A stretch of 21,765 nucleotides of DNA from a virus (IMGVR_UViG_3300027911_000074:1-21765), one strand, 5' to 3'; counted from the first letter of the stretch, positions 6,640 through 14,104 are shown. Notes: a model not told the origin generated them from the letters alone. Made by a program: numbers and translations.

Positions 6640-9370
6640 CTTCTTCGCATTCATGTCCATCATATTCGTCATCTTCAGGATCAAGATCGTCATCCTGTTC
6701 GAGAGTCGGATCAATTAGGGTGACATTATTGTCATCATCGTATTCGAATAGGAATGAGATCGAAGCCCGTGGCTGGGTGTCCCATTTGATTGCATTCAGA
6801 ATGAGCATCAAAGGTTCAATGAAACTCTTCTTCCATTGCATTTCCCAGTCGATATATTCCTCGACACCAAACTCGGTCGGGAGCGTAGTAAGAAAAGCCA
6901 TCGCATTGACGCCGAACGGATTCGGTTCTCGAAGATAGAAGAATTTCATCTTCTCACCATCTTTGATTTTTGGATAGTGGCCGACTACTCCGTGTTGATC
7001 GATAAGTCTGTTATAGGTAAGGACCCCTTTGGTATGGAAAGGTGTTCCTTTGATGTATGTAGTATGCGGATGACCGTACTTTGTTAGGCCGTTGACACTC
7101 CTCGGGAAGCTGACATTTTCAATCGGCTGTTTGCGGAATTCGGCTTCAGTCTCAGAGACGAATTGGAACAAAGTCTGCTGGTCTTTTTCCATGACGATAC
7201 GGACAGCTTTCTCCATGGCGTCCCGACAGAACTTCGGCACAGTCGTCTTTTTAATCTCGACGCCCATGTACTTCAATTCGCCATTTGGCTTACGAATTCC
7301 TTCCTTGTCTCGGACATTGACGATGTAGCGTTTTTTGGCGGTCCAGATTCCCTTGTCACCGATGATTTCCCGGTTCATTGCCAAGTAACCTTTGCCCTCG
7401 GTGTTGGTAGCGGCATTCAAAAATCGCTCACTGACATAAGTGAATAACCGATCCAGTTCCGGCTGAATCATTTCTTTGCAAATCTTATCGACAAAGGCCG
7501 TCTTTTGCATCACGTCGCCTTCAGGATAGTATTTGTCCACTACCGATTTGAGGGTAATGTAAACCGAATCCGTATCCGAATAGACGACGAATTTTTGTCC
7601 TTCGGTTTTGAGCTTCCGATTCAGGAAGTCATTCATTCCCTGGCCGATGTATTGGATGAGGAACTGACCTGTTGTTGTGACCGCTTCTGCGTTTTGTACG
7701 TCGAAAAATCTGAAGTATTGGTTGCCCATAGCGCCGTAAAGTGAATTCAGGAGGATCTTGGTAGCGTGCTGCTTGAGATCGAAAATGGATTTTTCGGTTT
7801 CAAGTTCTGCTTTGCGAACTGGATCGGTACAGGTGTCAAGTTCTTTGACAGCCAGCTTCATGCGTTTCTTGTAAGCGACACGATTGTTGAAGAGTTCTTC
7901 AATCATGACGGAGTACAAGCTCTGAGGAGATTTCTTATAGAAAATAGCGTTCGCTGCGACCGTGACTTCATGCTCCATAAAATGCATGATGAGTTCATCC
8001 GACAAAGCCTGAGTAATGGTCGTGGGATTAACGTTCATCTTGCCTTCATCATCGGCGGTCACCAAATGAGAATTGATGTAAGATTGGTAACGACGCATTT
8101 CCGGCGTCAGTTCTTTCAATGGAATCTTGGTTTCCATTCCCATGTTCAGCGCCCGCATGATGTTTGGATAGAGCGAAACCACGTCGAGGGCGACGATCCA
8201 TTCGTACATGCCGGGAATCGGTTTCATGACAAAGGCACCGATGAATTGGGTGTTCTTGTCAACGTCCGATTTCTGAGGAACCACAATTCCTTTTTCTAAC
8301 AGGGTGTTGCAAATCAATGTATCCCAGGTCCGCACCTGAGACAAGACATCGACGTAATTGACTTTGGCGTGATAGGCAACCAATAACTGAAGCTCAATCA
8401 ACTTGCGTTTGAGATCGATGCGGTCTACCAGACGAACGTCGTGGATGTTGTACTCGACAAATTTTTTGAAGTTCTTTTCGTACAATTCCTGAAGCGTTCC
8501 GTACTCGCCGTAATCAATTTTGGCATCTTTCAATTCAACCTGAGCGATGTAATCCAGGCGATACGATTCACGAGGTTCAAGGACGTTCTTCTTGTAGATG
8601 AGAAGATAGTCGAGGATGCTAATGCCCGCCAATTCGTAGACGATCTCGGGCTTGTTGAAGATGTTGACGGTGCCTTCTTTTACGATGCCCCACGGAGACA
8701 TGCGCTTGACTTGGTTCTCTTCCAAGATGCGAGAGATTCGATTGACCAAGTACGGAATATCGAACATTCGAATATTCCATCCGGTTACAATATCCGGCTC
8801 CAGAGTTTCCCAGAGATCGAGGAACTGACATAGCAAATCAATTTCATCTTCGCATTGATGATATGAGATTTGACTATCGGGATGCTCTTGGTTGTAAGCA
8901 ACCTCATCGAACGGTTTGCAGGCGAAGACATGAAAGATGCCATCGAGCGAACTCTTTACGGTGATGGCTGTGACTTCGTTGGTGGCATCCTTGGCTTCGC
9001 AATAGCCATTCTTTGAATCGACCTCGATGTCGATGTTAGCTATAACTAGTTGGGATGACTTGTATTCGACTACGCCTGGGTAATTCTCATTTAGGTAAGC
9101 GTACTCGTAGCCTGTGTTACCATAAATGCTGAAGTTATCGACTTCACTGTATTTTTTGATGAACTGGTAGCAATCCCCCATCGTACCGGGATTAATTGGC
9201 TCGACAGGTGTCCCATCAGGGGCCTGGAACTTTTGGGATGACTTGTTGGAGGGAATGTAAAGGGTGGGTTTGTACTCGGTCTTGAATCTGCGACGTTTGC
9301 CGTCTTTTACTTCTCTTACATATAGGTAATTTCCACTGCGGAAAATATTCGTGTAATATCGATTACTCAT
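6632..9370 (-). CDS. family B DNA polymerase, T4 gp43-like
   Basis: 912 aa, close to T4 gp43 (898). Proofreading exonuclease: Exo I NIDIEVDS with D114 and E116, Exo II TGWNIRMFD (196-204), Exo III YNIHD (307-311). Polymerase: motif A LDVVSLYP (395-402), motif B KILLNSLYG (538-546), motif C YSDTDS (597-602), then KKRY (about residue 680). All catalytic aspartates are present, so it should be an active proofreading replicase. The C-terminus is very acidic (DDDLDPEDDEYDGHECEEDE). The start ATG has an AGAGG SD. It is the first gene of the minus-strand replication operon, opening from a divergent promoter region shared with the HAD gene. Confidence 0.97.
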   Translation of the reverse strand: MSNRYYTNIFRSGNYLYVREVKDGKRRRFKTEYKPTLYIPSNKSSQKFQAPDGTPVEPINPGTMGDCYQFIKKYSEVDNFSIYGNTGYEYAYLNENYPGVVEYKSSQLVIANIDIEVDSKNGYCEAKDATNEVTAITVKSSLDGIFHVFACKPFDEVAYNQEHPDSQISYHQCEDEIDLLCQFLDLWETLEPDIVTGWNIRMFDIPYLVNRISRILEENQVKRMSPWGIVKEGTVNIFNKPEIVYELAGISILDYLLIYKKNVLEPRESYRLDYIAQVELKDAKIDYGEYGTLQELYEKNFKKFVEYNIHDVRLVDRIDLKRKLIELQLLVAYHAKVNYVDVLSQVRTWDTLICNTLLEKGIVVPQKSDVDKNTQFIGAFVMKPIPGMYEWIVALDVVSLYPNIMRALNMGMETKIPLKELTPEMRRYQSYINSHLVTADDEGKMNVNPTTITQALSDELIMHFMEHEVTVAANAIFYKKSPQSLYSVMIEELFNNRVAYKKRMKLAVKELDTCTDPVRKAELETEKSIFDLKQHATKILLNSLYGAMGNQYFRFFDVQNAEAVTTTGQFLIQYIGQGMNDFLNRKLKTEGQKFVVYSDTDSVYITLKSVVDKYYPEGDVMQKTAFVDKICKEMIQPELDRLFTYVSERFLNAATNTEGKGYLAMNREIIGDKGIWTAKKRYIVNVRDKEGIRKPNGELKYMGVEIKKTTVPKFCRDAMEKAVRIVMEKDQQTLFQFVSETEAEFRKQPIENVSFPRSVNGLTKYGHPHTTYIKGTPFHTKGVLTYNRLIDQHGVVGHYPKIKDGEKMKFFYLREPNPFGVNAMAFLTTLPTEFGVEEYIDWEMQWKKSFIEPLMLILNAIKWDTQPRASISFLFEYDDDNNVTLIDPTLEQDDDLDPEDDEYDGHECEEDE

Positions 9371-9393
9371 CTGCCTCTTTGTTGAACTATCTT

Positions 9394-9421
9394 AGGTTAC
9401 CACGAGATGAAATCTTGTCAA
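9394..9421 (-). promoter_or_regulatory. candidate promoter of the DNA polymerase gene
   Basis: A perfect TTGACA (9416-9421) is followed after 16 bp by TAACCT (3 of 6). A better -10-like TAAGAT lies at 9389-9394 but leaves a 21-bp spacer. The leader that follows contains an AGAGG SD. The -35 is convincing, the -10 is not; an activator or a phage-specific factor may compensate. Confidence 0.4.
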
Positions 9422-9427
9422 CTCCGC

Positions 9428-9455
9428 TGGACAAAAATGAGATCCGTGGTATTCT
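9428..9455 (+). promoter_or_regulatory. candidate promoter of the plus-strand HAD gene
   Basis: TGGACA (5 of 6), 16-bp spacer, TATTCT (4 of 6) on the plus strand. The -10 ends 9 nt before the ATG at 9465, placing the expected start of transcription 2-3 nt before the start codon, with no SD between. It overlaps the divergent polymerase promoter region, so the two could interfere. Confidence 0.4.
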
Positions 9456-9464
9456 GAGAACCAG

Positions 9465-9983
9465 ATGAAAGTTTATGTTGATCTGGATCAAGTACTTGTC
9501 AATTTCTTGGCGGGCGCTAGAAAGGCTTTAGGAAAAGAATTTAACGACCCGTCTCTCGGCACCGACCCGGAAAAATTCAGGCACTTGTCCGATACATGTA
9601 TCAACTTTTGGCTCAACCTCGAATGGATGCCAGGAGCCGAATCTCTCTGGAATCAACTTCGGCAATACAATCCGTTCATTCTCTCTGCCACTCCTCCCGC
9701 TGACATTTACCCATCATGTCCCGCTGAAAAAATCCAATGGTGCATCGACAATTTAGGTATAACTAAGGATCGAGTCTTCATCGTCAGTCGGAAAGAAAAG
9801 AGAGAATTTTCTAATCCCGACAGTCTGCTGATTGATGACCACCCGACGAACGTAAGGGAATGGCGAGAGAACGGTGGAACTGCAATCTTACATCACACCG
9901 TCACAGAAACTCTCAATGAGATTACGCAGCTAGGACTATGGGATCTTCTATCCCTTCCTTCGTCATATCGTGCCAGTGAATGA
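9465..9983 (+). CDS. HAD-family 5'(3')-nucleotidase-like phosphatase
   Basis: 172 aa. HAD motif I is VDLDQVLV with nucleophile D6 and acid D8, motif II is LSAT (S74), and motif IV is LLIDDHPTNV (D124-D125). A KEKREF stretch (110-115) can supply the motif III lysine. The layout, with a W-L-x-L-E-W-M-P cap and a short product, fits the 5'(3')-deoxyribonucleotidase/C-type subgroup that dephosphorylates nucleoside monophosphates. Motif I has Gln9 where Gly is usual. It is the only plus-strand gene here. Its last 62 nt overlap the end of the convergent LpxH-like gene. An AU-poor hairpin (GGGAT, CTTCT loop, ATCCC, 9940-9954) lies inside its end. Confidence 0.85.
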   Translation: MKVYVDLDQVLVNFLAGARKALGKEFNDPSLGTDPEKFRHLSDTCINFWLNLEWMPGAESLWNQLRQYNPFILSATPPADIYPSCPAEKIQWCIDNLGITKDRVFIVSRKEKREFSNPDSLLIDDHPTNVREWRENGGTAILHHTVTETLNEITQLGLWDLLSLPSSYRASE

Positions 9984-10701
9984 GTTCCAACGAACCATCT
10001 TCAATTTCGACCACCGCACTTAACGATTCAATCCAGTCCCCACAGTTTACGTATTCAATTCCATCTTCCATATTGATGACTGCATTATGAATGTGCCCGG
10101 TGATAGCGCCGTAGCATTTTTTATGGCGGGCGTACTGAGTGACCGCAGTCTCAAAACTTTTGATTGCTGACAGCGCACGCTTCGTCTTCTTTTTTAGAAA
10201 AGCGGCTAGGGACCAATATCGTTTGAAACCCATTGCCATTCGGGTATGATGCAGGACCGAACTTAGCATGACAATACGGTCGTAAAGATGGCTCCCCAAA
10301 ATCGTAAGCCACTTAGGAACAAAATCAAAAACATCACCATGAAGAATGACGTATTTGTGGCTGGATGATGTCGTATAAAATGCTTCATCGACAATCTCAA
10401 TTTCGTCGCCAAAATTTAACGGGATGAAATGTCGGATTGGGTCATCGTGATTCCCGATGATGTAAGTGATCTTTGTCCCAAACTTCGCCATCTTTAACAG
10501 CCGCCGCAGGACCGCTGTACAATCTGGATTCCACCAGATTTTGTTCTTCATGGCGAACATGTCGAAGATGTCGCCTACCAGATACAGATGATCACATTCA
10601 ATCGATTTCAAAAACGAAAGTAACTGCTTCGCCTTACAACCTCGGAACCCCAAATGAAAGTCCGAAAGAAATACTGCTCGGTAGTGCGTTCGTTGTTTCA
10701 T
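9922..10701 (-). CDS. LpxH-like metallophosphoesterase
   Basis: 259 aa. All calcineurin-like metal motifs are present: D14-F-H16 (SDFHLG), GDIFD (D44), GNHDD (84-86), H121-G-D, and GHIH (202-205), followed by YVNCGDWIES, which is typical of the UDP-2,3-diacylglucosamine pyrophosphatase (LpxH) branch. LpxH hydrolyses a lipid A precursor in Gram-negative bacteria. A phage copy might alter lipid A synthesis or act on another pyrophosphate. A basic Lys-rich helix pair (about 165-185) may contact the membrane. Start is the ATG at 10701, overlapping the Nudix stop as ATGA. A longer frame to 10752 would lie inside the Nudix gene. Its 3' end overlaps the HAD gene on the other strand. Confidence 0.88.
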   Translation of the reverse strand: MKQRTHYRAVFLSDFHLGFRGCKAKQLLSFLKSIECDHLYLVGDIFDMFAMKNKIWWNPDCTAVLRRLLKMAKFGTKITYIIGNHDDPIRHFIPLNFGDEIEIVDEAFYTTSSSHKYVILHGDVFDFVPKWLTILGSHLYDRIVMLSSVLHHTRMAMGFKRYWSLAAFLKKKTKRALSAIKSFETAVTQYARHKKCYGAITGHIHNAVINMEDGIEYVNCGDWIESLSAVVEIEDGSLELIHWHDMTKEGIEDPIVLAA

Positions 10702-11138
10702 TGGTCGTGGAGTATCTCCCAAATCTGTTTCTGGCTCTCGTACAACAAACATAACAGCCCTTTATGAAACTGATATGAACGATTGTCTACCATTTCATAA
10801 AGTTGGTCGTAGGACACCCATTCGATGAAGCTGGTTTCCATGGCAAATTCAGGATCGGTCGGAGCCATCGTAAAAGGCTCTGGGACGATTCCCAAGAAGT
10901 TCTGGTAGGTGAACCCCGGAACCCGGTATTTGAGGGCGTGGCGAAGCTCTATTGGGCCGTCGTAGCCCATTTCTTCTTCGAGTTCGATCAGCGCATTCTC
11001 TTTGAAGCTTTTTCCGTCTTTCAACATGCCGCCGATGACGCCCCAACAATTTCCTTCTGGAATCTGCGGTGCCCGCCACGCTAGGCATATTTGCTTGGTA
11101 TTGTCTGCTAAGGGAAGTATTCCACTGGCTAGTTTCAT
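10698..11138 (-). CDS. Nudix hydrolase-like protein with altered box
   Basis: 146 aa. The Nudix box lies at about 36-59. The glycine pair and the IELEEEMG core keep the metal-binding glutamates, but the first conserved Glu is Lys43 and the conserved Arg of the R-E pair is Ile. The fold is otherwise typical, with an N-terminal strand (LASGILPLADN) and a C-terminal substrate strand (FIEWVSYDQL). Nudix enzymes hydrolyse nucleoside diphosphates linked to another group, such as ADP-ribose, NADH or caps. The altered box makes the activity uncertain. Starts and stops overlap both neighbours as ATGA, so it is part of the NAD-kinase operon. Confidence 0.85.
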   Translation of the reverse strand: MKLASGILPLADNTKQICLAWRAPQIPEGNCWGVIGGMLKDGKSFKENALIELEEEMGYDGPIELRHALKYRVPGFTYQNFLGIVPEPFTMAPTDPEFAMETSFIEWVSYDQLYEMVDNRSYQFHKGLLCLLYESQKQIWEILHDQ

Positions 11139-11638
11139 TTTGTATACCTTCTGAACATCTCGGCGTCGATTTCTTGGAGGGAAAATAGGTCTGCCGGGAA
11201 TTTCTCTCGCAACCGCAGTTCCGATCCGGTTACGAACAGGCCGACTTTCTCAGCTTGTGCCGCCAGGACTTGATAACCGAGAGTTTGAATGTTCCAGCAA
11301 AGTTTGCCGGATCGTTTATCTACCCAGACGCAGGTAATCGCCTCACCCCATTGATGCCAGGAAAACCCAGGAAGAGTATCAGTAACTAGGTTTGTTTCGT
11401 GTGCTTTAGCGCAGCGCATACACTCTGCCAAATAAGGAGCACCAGCTTTTTCTAAGGCGAGTGTTTTCAATTCAGCGTCAGTGACCGAACGACCTTGTTT
11501 CCAATGATTTGCCTGCTCTAACGGCGTAATGATAGTCGAAATTGACTCCATCTGGTGTCCACTTGCAGCGCAAGCAGCCAGAACGTCAATGACCTTTTTT
11601 CTAAAATCGGGAATGAGTAATGAAAGTTCAGAAGCCAC
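11135..11638 (-). CDS. M15 peptidase-like (VanY/L-Ala-D-Glu peptidase) protein, possibly inactive
   Basis: 167 aa. It has the scaffold of phage M15 peptidases: an EQANHWKQGRS region (41-51), LPGFSWHQWGEA (89-100) and a C-terminal GLFVTGSELRL. In active relatives as I recall them, HxxGxAxD provides a zinc His and Asp, and a later W-x-x-H/PHVQ segment provides a second His. Here His95 is kept, but the Asp position is Thr102 and the final segment (KFPADLFSLQ) lacks the His. It may therefore be a degenerate peptidoglycan-binding protein rather than a lysin. Start is GTG at 11638, 8 nt past the previous stop, with no clear SD. Confidence 0.7.
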   Translation of the reverse strand: MASELSLLIPDFRKKVIDVLAACAASGHQMESISTIITPLEQANHWKQGRSVTDAELKTLALEKAGAPYLAECMRCAKAHETNLVTDTLPGFSWHQWGEAITCVWVDKRSGKLCWNIQTLGYQVLAAQAEKVGLFVTGSELRLREKFPADLFSLQEIDAEMFRRYTK

Positions 11639-11646
11639 AACGGTAT

Positions 11647-11847
11647 TTACATTTGCATCTTTGAAGACGTGCGGCGATCTGTGACAATTAACTTACCTTC
11701 ATTTTGATGATACAGTTCAATCTGTTCTTCTCGCTGTAACTTGTCAGCGAGTTCCATTGAACTTTCCAAAGACTCCCCGCATTCACATTTCAGACGAGCG
11801 GATAGGGTATGGTGTTCCTTTTTGCAGTAGCGACAAGGAAACTTCAT
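11647..11847 (-). CDS. small zinc-ribbon protein, 66 aa
   Basis: The N-terminus carries C5-R-Y-C8 and C21-E-C23, a compact zinc knuckle, followed by a charged helix (SLESSMELADKLQREEQIELYHQ). Its start overlaps the upstream gene's stop as ATGA. Such proteins often bind nucleic acid or modify a partner enzyme; the function is not evident. Confidence 0.75.
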   Translation of the reverse strand: MKFPCRYCKKEHHTLSARLKCECGESLESSMELADKLQREEQIELYHQNEGKLIVTDRRTSSKMQM

Positions 11848-12038
11848 TTTTCTCTACTAAGCCAGTCGTACAATTTTATCGAATCATCTTCACTGAGGTC
11901 TTCCAGAACCCCGGTCATCTTGACTATGATTTTTTTGGAGGCCGCAACCAACATGATCTGGTAATCGTTACATGGGCCGACTAATCGCTGGGCGAACCCA
12001 CGAATCATGGAAGCTCGAAATTGATTATCGAGGGTCAT
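11844..12038 (-). CDS. hypothetical protein, 64 aa
   Basis: Small alpha/beta protein with a central strand pair (YQIMLVAASKKIIVKMTG) and an acidic C-terminal helix (LSEDDSIKLYDWLSREK). I do not recognise a family. The ATG at 12038 overlaps the upstream stop as ATGA. A longer frame reaching 12074 lies within that gene and is less likely. Confidence 0.7.
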   Translation of the reverse strand: MTLDNQFRASMIRGFAQRLVGPCNDYQIMLVAASKKIIVKMTGVLEDLSEDDSIKLYDWLSREK

Positions 12039-12253
12039 ACAAGATCTTTCGCATCCCGGTGAAGTGCGAGACAAGTTCCATCGGGATGGACCGCTACAAA
12101 TCGCTCGGTCGGATTGATGACGATCACCATAGCATTCTCGGAGACCACCAGAAACTTTTCATGGTTGTCTACTTCTCGAATGATCAGGCAAACTTCATCA
12201 TATCGATGAGCATCCTCTAACGCTTTGGCTTTGGCTTCGGTGTAAGTCATCAT
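12035..12253 (-). CDS. hypothetical protein, 72 aa
   Basis: Starts MMTYTEAKAKALEDAHRYDE, followed by repeated strand-like segments (VCLIIREVD, KFLVVSENAMVIVI, RFVAVHPDG). It looks like a small beta-sheet protein; no family recognised. The ATG at 12253 overlaps the NAD-kinase stop as ATGA, so its translation is coupled to NAD kinase. Confidence 0.7.
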   Translation of the reverse strand: MMTYTEAKAKALEDAHRYDEVCLIIREVDNHEKFLVVSENAMVIVINPTERFVAVHPDGTCLALHRDAKDLV

Positions 12254-13047
12254 ACGAGTTTGTACCCCCATCCTAGTTTCTTTTGTAAGATTTCGAAATA
12301 GCTCAGATCCGGGTTTACGACTTCAACAGAAGTTCCATCGAACTTGATGAGAGCGTCCTGTCCTTGCAGTCGATACCCTATCTGGCCGTCGATAGTCGCA
12401 AACAAATTGCAGTCGTCAGATTTCACTCTAAGCGTGATCGGTTCCGTTCCGTATCGAGCCGGGAGAATCAAAGGCCGTTGTGAAAGTCCCTGCGGGCAAA
12501 TCGGCGTCACGACAAAAAGTGAAATGCAGTTGGGATGAACGATAGGACCGTTCGCAGAGAGGTTGTAAGCTGTAGAGCCTGTCGGCGTCGAAACAATCAA
12601 GCCATCAGCCCGGTAATGGCATACAAGCTCATCTCCAGCGTAAAGGCTCAATTCGACTAAGCGGGCAAGACCGTCGCCAGTCGGAAAATCTTTGATTACA
12701 ACATCGTTCAAAGCTGTGAATTTTTTGTCGCCAATGGTGAGTTCCAACAGCTTACGGACAGTAGAAGTAAAATGACCTTCAAGAAAGGCGTCGATGGCTT
12801 GTCGGTAATTCTCTTTCGAGCACGACGTAAGAAATCCCAGGTGCCCGGTGTTGATGACGAAGATTGGATATTGATGTGCTTGACGAGATGCGCCTAGAAC
12901 GCTCCCATCTCCACCCAGGACGACAGTGAACCTGCATTCATCATCCCAAACTTCAACTAGCTCAATACCTTTTTCTGCAAAGTATTTAATGACATCGTAG
13001 TAAAAGAGAGCGGTTGATGTCTTTGCGAAAATGAAACCTTTTTTCAA
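12250..13047 (-). CDS. nadK: NAD kinase
   Basis: 265 aa. The family hallmarks are clear: GGDGS (45-49), NTGHLGF (66-72), the LNDV segment (113-116), and the long DGLIVSTPTGSTAYNLSANG block (148-167) that binds NAD and forms the nucleotide pocket. It phosphorylates NAD+ at the 2' hydroxyl with ATP to give NADP+. Shorter than E. coli NadK (292 aa) but with all motifs, so probably active. Start is TTG at 13047 with an AAGGA SD about 6 nt upstream; no in-frame ATG is nearer. It lies 22 nt after a tRNA gene and heads an overlapping operon that ends with the Nudix and LpxH-like genes. Confidence 0.95.
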   Translation of the reverse strand: MKKGFIFAKTSTALFYYDVIKYFAEKGIELVEVWDDECRFTVVLGGDGSVLGASRQAHQYPIFVINTGHLGFLTSCSKENYRQAIDAFLEGHFTSTVRKLLELTIGDKKFTALNDVVIKDFPTGDGLARLVELSLYAGDELVCHYRADGLIVSTPTGSTAYNLSANGPIVHPNCISLFVVTPICPQGLSQRPLILPARYGTEPITLRVKSDDCNLFATIDGQIGYRLQGQDALIKFDGTSVEVVNPDLSYFEILQKKLGWGYKLV

Positions 13048-13069
13048 AGCATATCCTTTTCTTGAGTTT

Positions 13070-13145
13070 TGGTAGCCCTACGAGGACTCGAACCTCGATT
13101 CTAGGTTTAGAAGACCTATGCCTTATCCTGTTAGACGATAGGGCC
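13070..13145 (-). tRNA. tRNA-Arg (anticodon UCU)
   Basis: A complete 76-nt cloverleaf. The 7-bp acceptor stem (GGCCCTA with TAGGGCT) has a G-U wobble at its first pair. The D stem is GTCT/AGGC with a GG-containing loop, and the anticodon stem is TAGGT/ACCTA with loop CTTCTAA and anticodon TCT. The T arm is CGAGG-TTCGAGT-CCTCG. The 3' ACCA is encoded in the DNA. It would decode AGA arginine codons. It sits between a small hypothetical gene and NAD kinase and is probably processed from their common transcript. Confidence 0.93.
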
Positions 13146-13153
13146 GTCTGTAT

Positions 13154-13435
13154 TTAGGCCGCAACCGAAAGAGGCTGCGACTTTAACCACGTCACGATAC
13201 TCCAATTCAGAATATCGCTAGAGAAGGTCGGAACACCAGGATAGTTTCCTGCCTTCGCACTTAAAAGAGTCCGTCTTAGGCCCACAGGCCATTCGCCTTG
13301 CTCCGATTGCAGGAAGCCAAGCCGTTGCCGTTCTTGATCGACGGTCAAGCCCCAGCGCTTTGCGCCCGGTGAAAGCTCTTGATCGCTGTAAGTTGTCACT
13401 TGCCGTTTGATTGTCGTCAGTGTGAGAGGTTCCAT
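13154..13435 (-). CDS. hypothetical protein, 93 aa
   Basis: Begins MEPLTLTTIKRQVTTYSDQE and carries a Gly/Arg-rich middle and the segment FSSDILNWSIVTWLKSQP near its end. No family recognised. I take the ATG at 13435. The open frame runs up to 13474, but that stretch is the promoter. The -10 box of this promoter ends 10 nt upstream, and there is no SD. Confidence 0.65.
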   Translation of the reverse strand: MEPLTLTTIKRQVTTYSDQELSPGAKRWGLTVDQERQRLGFLQSEQGEWPVGLRRTLLSAKAGNYPGVPTFSSDILNWSIVTWLKSQPLSVAA

Positions 13436-13445
13436 AACATCATCA

Positions 13446-13474
13446 ATTAGATCACAGATGAGATGACATGTCAA
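13446..13474 (-). promoter_or_regulatory. sigma70-type promoter upstream of the 93-aa gene, tRNA and NAD kinase
   Basis: TTGACA (perfect), 17-bp spacer, TCTAAT (5 of 6). The -35 box starts 3 nt after the TAG of the upstream gene. The expected start of transcription lies about 3-4 nt before the ATG at 13435. It would drive the hypothetical gene, tRNA-Arg and the NAD-kinase operon. Confidence 0.65.
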
Positions 13475-13477
13475 CTA

Positions 13478-13720
13478 CTATCCAACAACAAAAACTCGGT
13501 GAAGTTTATCCTCGATCAGAACGGTCCCGCAATAATCTTTCTCTTCAAAACACGGCATCAGAGATAAGAAGTCCATAGAGAGAATTAACGCTTCCTCGGT
13601 CGTACAAGGGACCAGGACAACGTAGTCATAATATCTCTCTAGTTGACTCGGAATGAAATCCCGCAGGACTTCATTTCGAAACGCTTCTTTGTCTGTCAGA
13701 ACAATACAACAGGCGTTCAT
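13478..13720 (-). CDS. hypothetical protein, 80 aa
   Basis: Small alpha/beta protein (MNACCIVLTDKEAFRNEVLR..., YDYVVLVPCTTEEALILSMD, then YCGTVLIEDKLHRVFVV). It has four cysteines but no CxxC pair. No family recognised. The start overlaps the preceding stop as TAATG. Its stop lies just before a promoter, so it may be the last gene of its transcript, but no terminator hairpin is visible. Confidence 0.7.
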   Translation of the reverse strand: MNACCIVLTDKEAFRNEVLRDFIPSQLERYYDYVVLVPCTTEEALILSMDFLSLMPCFEEKDYCGTVLIEDKLHRVFVVG

Positions 13721-14100
13721 TAGCAGCCCGCCTTTCTCGACCGATAATCAGTCCACAAAGGGTTCTTGACCTCGGGATCAAAGTTATCGACTACTTTCCA
13801 GCCGATGTTTTCGCAGGCGTAAGCCGTCGCCCAGCACTCTTCGTCAATGATGACGATGATGTCACCGACGCTGACCGACCGATTTGCGTAGTCGGCAGGA
13901 TGAGCGATGTTGAACGTTTCGAAAAGGTCTTCTAAAACTTGACGCCTGCACCGTACTGATCCAGGTATATCCTCGTCGCCAGTGACGGTTCCAGAGTAAA
14001 CCTGTTCCATATGTGCGCCGGGAACGTACCCGTCAAAATGGGAGTATTCCCTGGTCGGGTCGTAAGTTTCATTGAGGAAAATTTGGTATCGGTAATTCAC
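13720..14100 (-). CDS. YodL-like domain protein, 126 aa
   Basis: The segment ANRSVSVGDIIVI followed by an aromatic-rich end (CWATAYACENIGWKVV) matches the pattern of the YodL-like domain (D/N-R-S-L/V-S-V-G-D-V...GF), seen in mobile elements and phages, with unknown function. The N-terminal 50 residues (NYRYQIFLNETYDP...) look like a beta sheet. Start is GTG at 14100 with an AAAGGA SD at good spacing. It follows the small membrane protein by 4 nt. Confidence 0.7.
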   Translation of the reverse strand: MNYRYQIFLNETYDPTREYSHFDGYVPGAHMEQVYSGTVTGDEDIPGSVRCRRQVLEDLFETFNIAHPADYANRSVSVGDIIVIIDEECWATAYACENIGWKVVDNFDPEVKNPLWTDYRSRKAGC

Positions 14101-14104
14101 GAAG

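Noticed and set aside
7766-8299. 177-codon plus-strand open frame opposite DNA polymerase
   Set aside because: Antisense to conserved polymerase motifs; no SD or family pattern.
9940-9954. Bidirectional terminator between the convergent HAD and LpxH-like genes
   Set aside because: The 5-bp stem is inside coding sequence and is not followed by a proper U-tract on either strand.
10702-10752. Longer start of the LpxH-like gene at 10752
   Set aside because: The ATG at 10701 overlaps the Nudix stop as ATGA and begins just before the first metal motif; the longer form lies in the Nudix gene.
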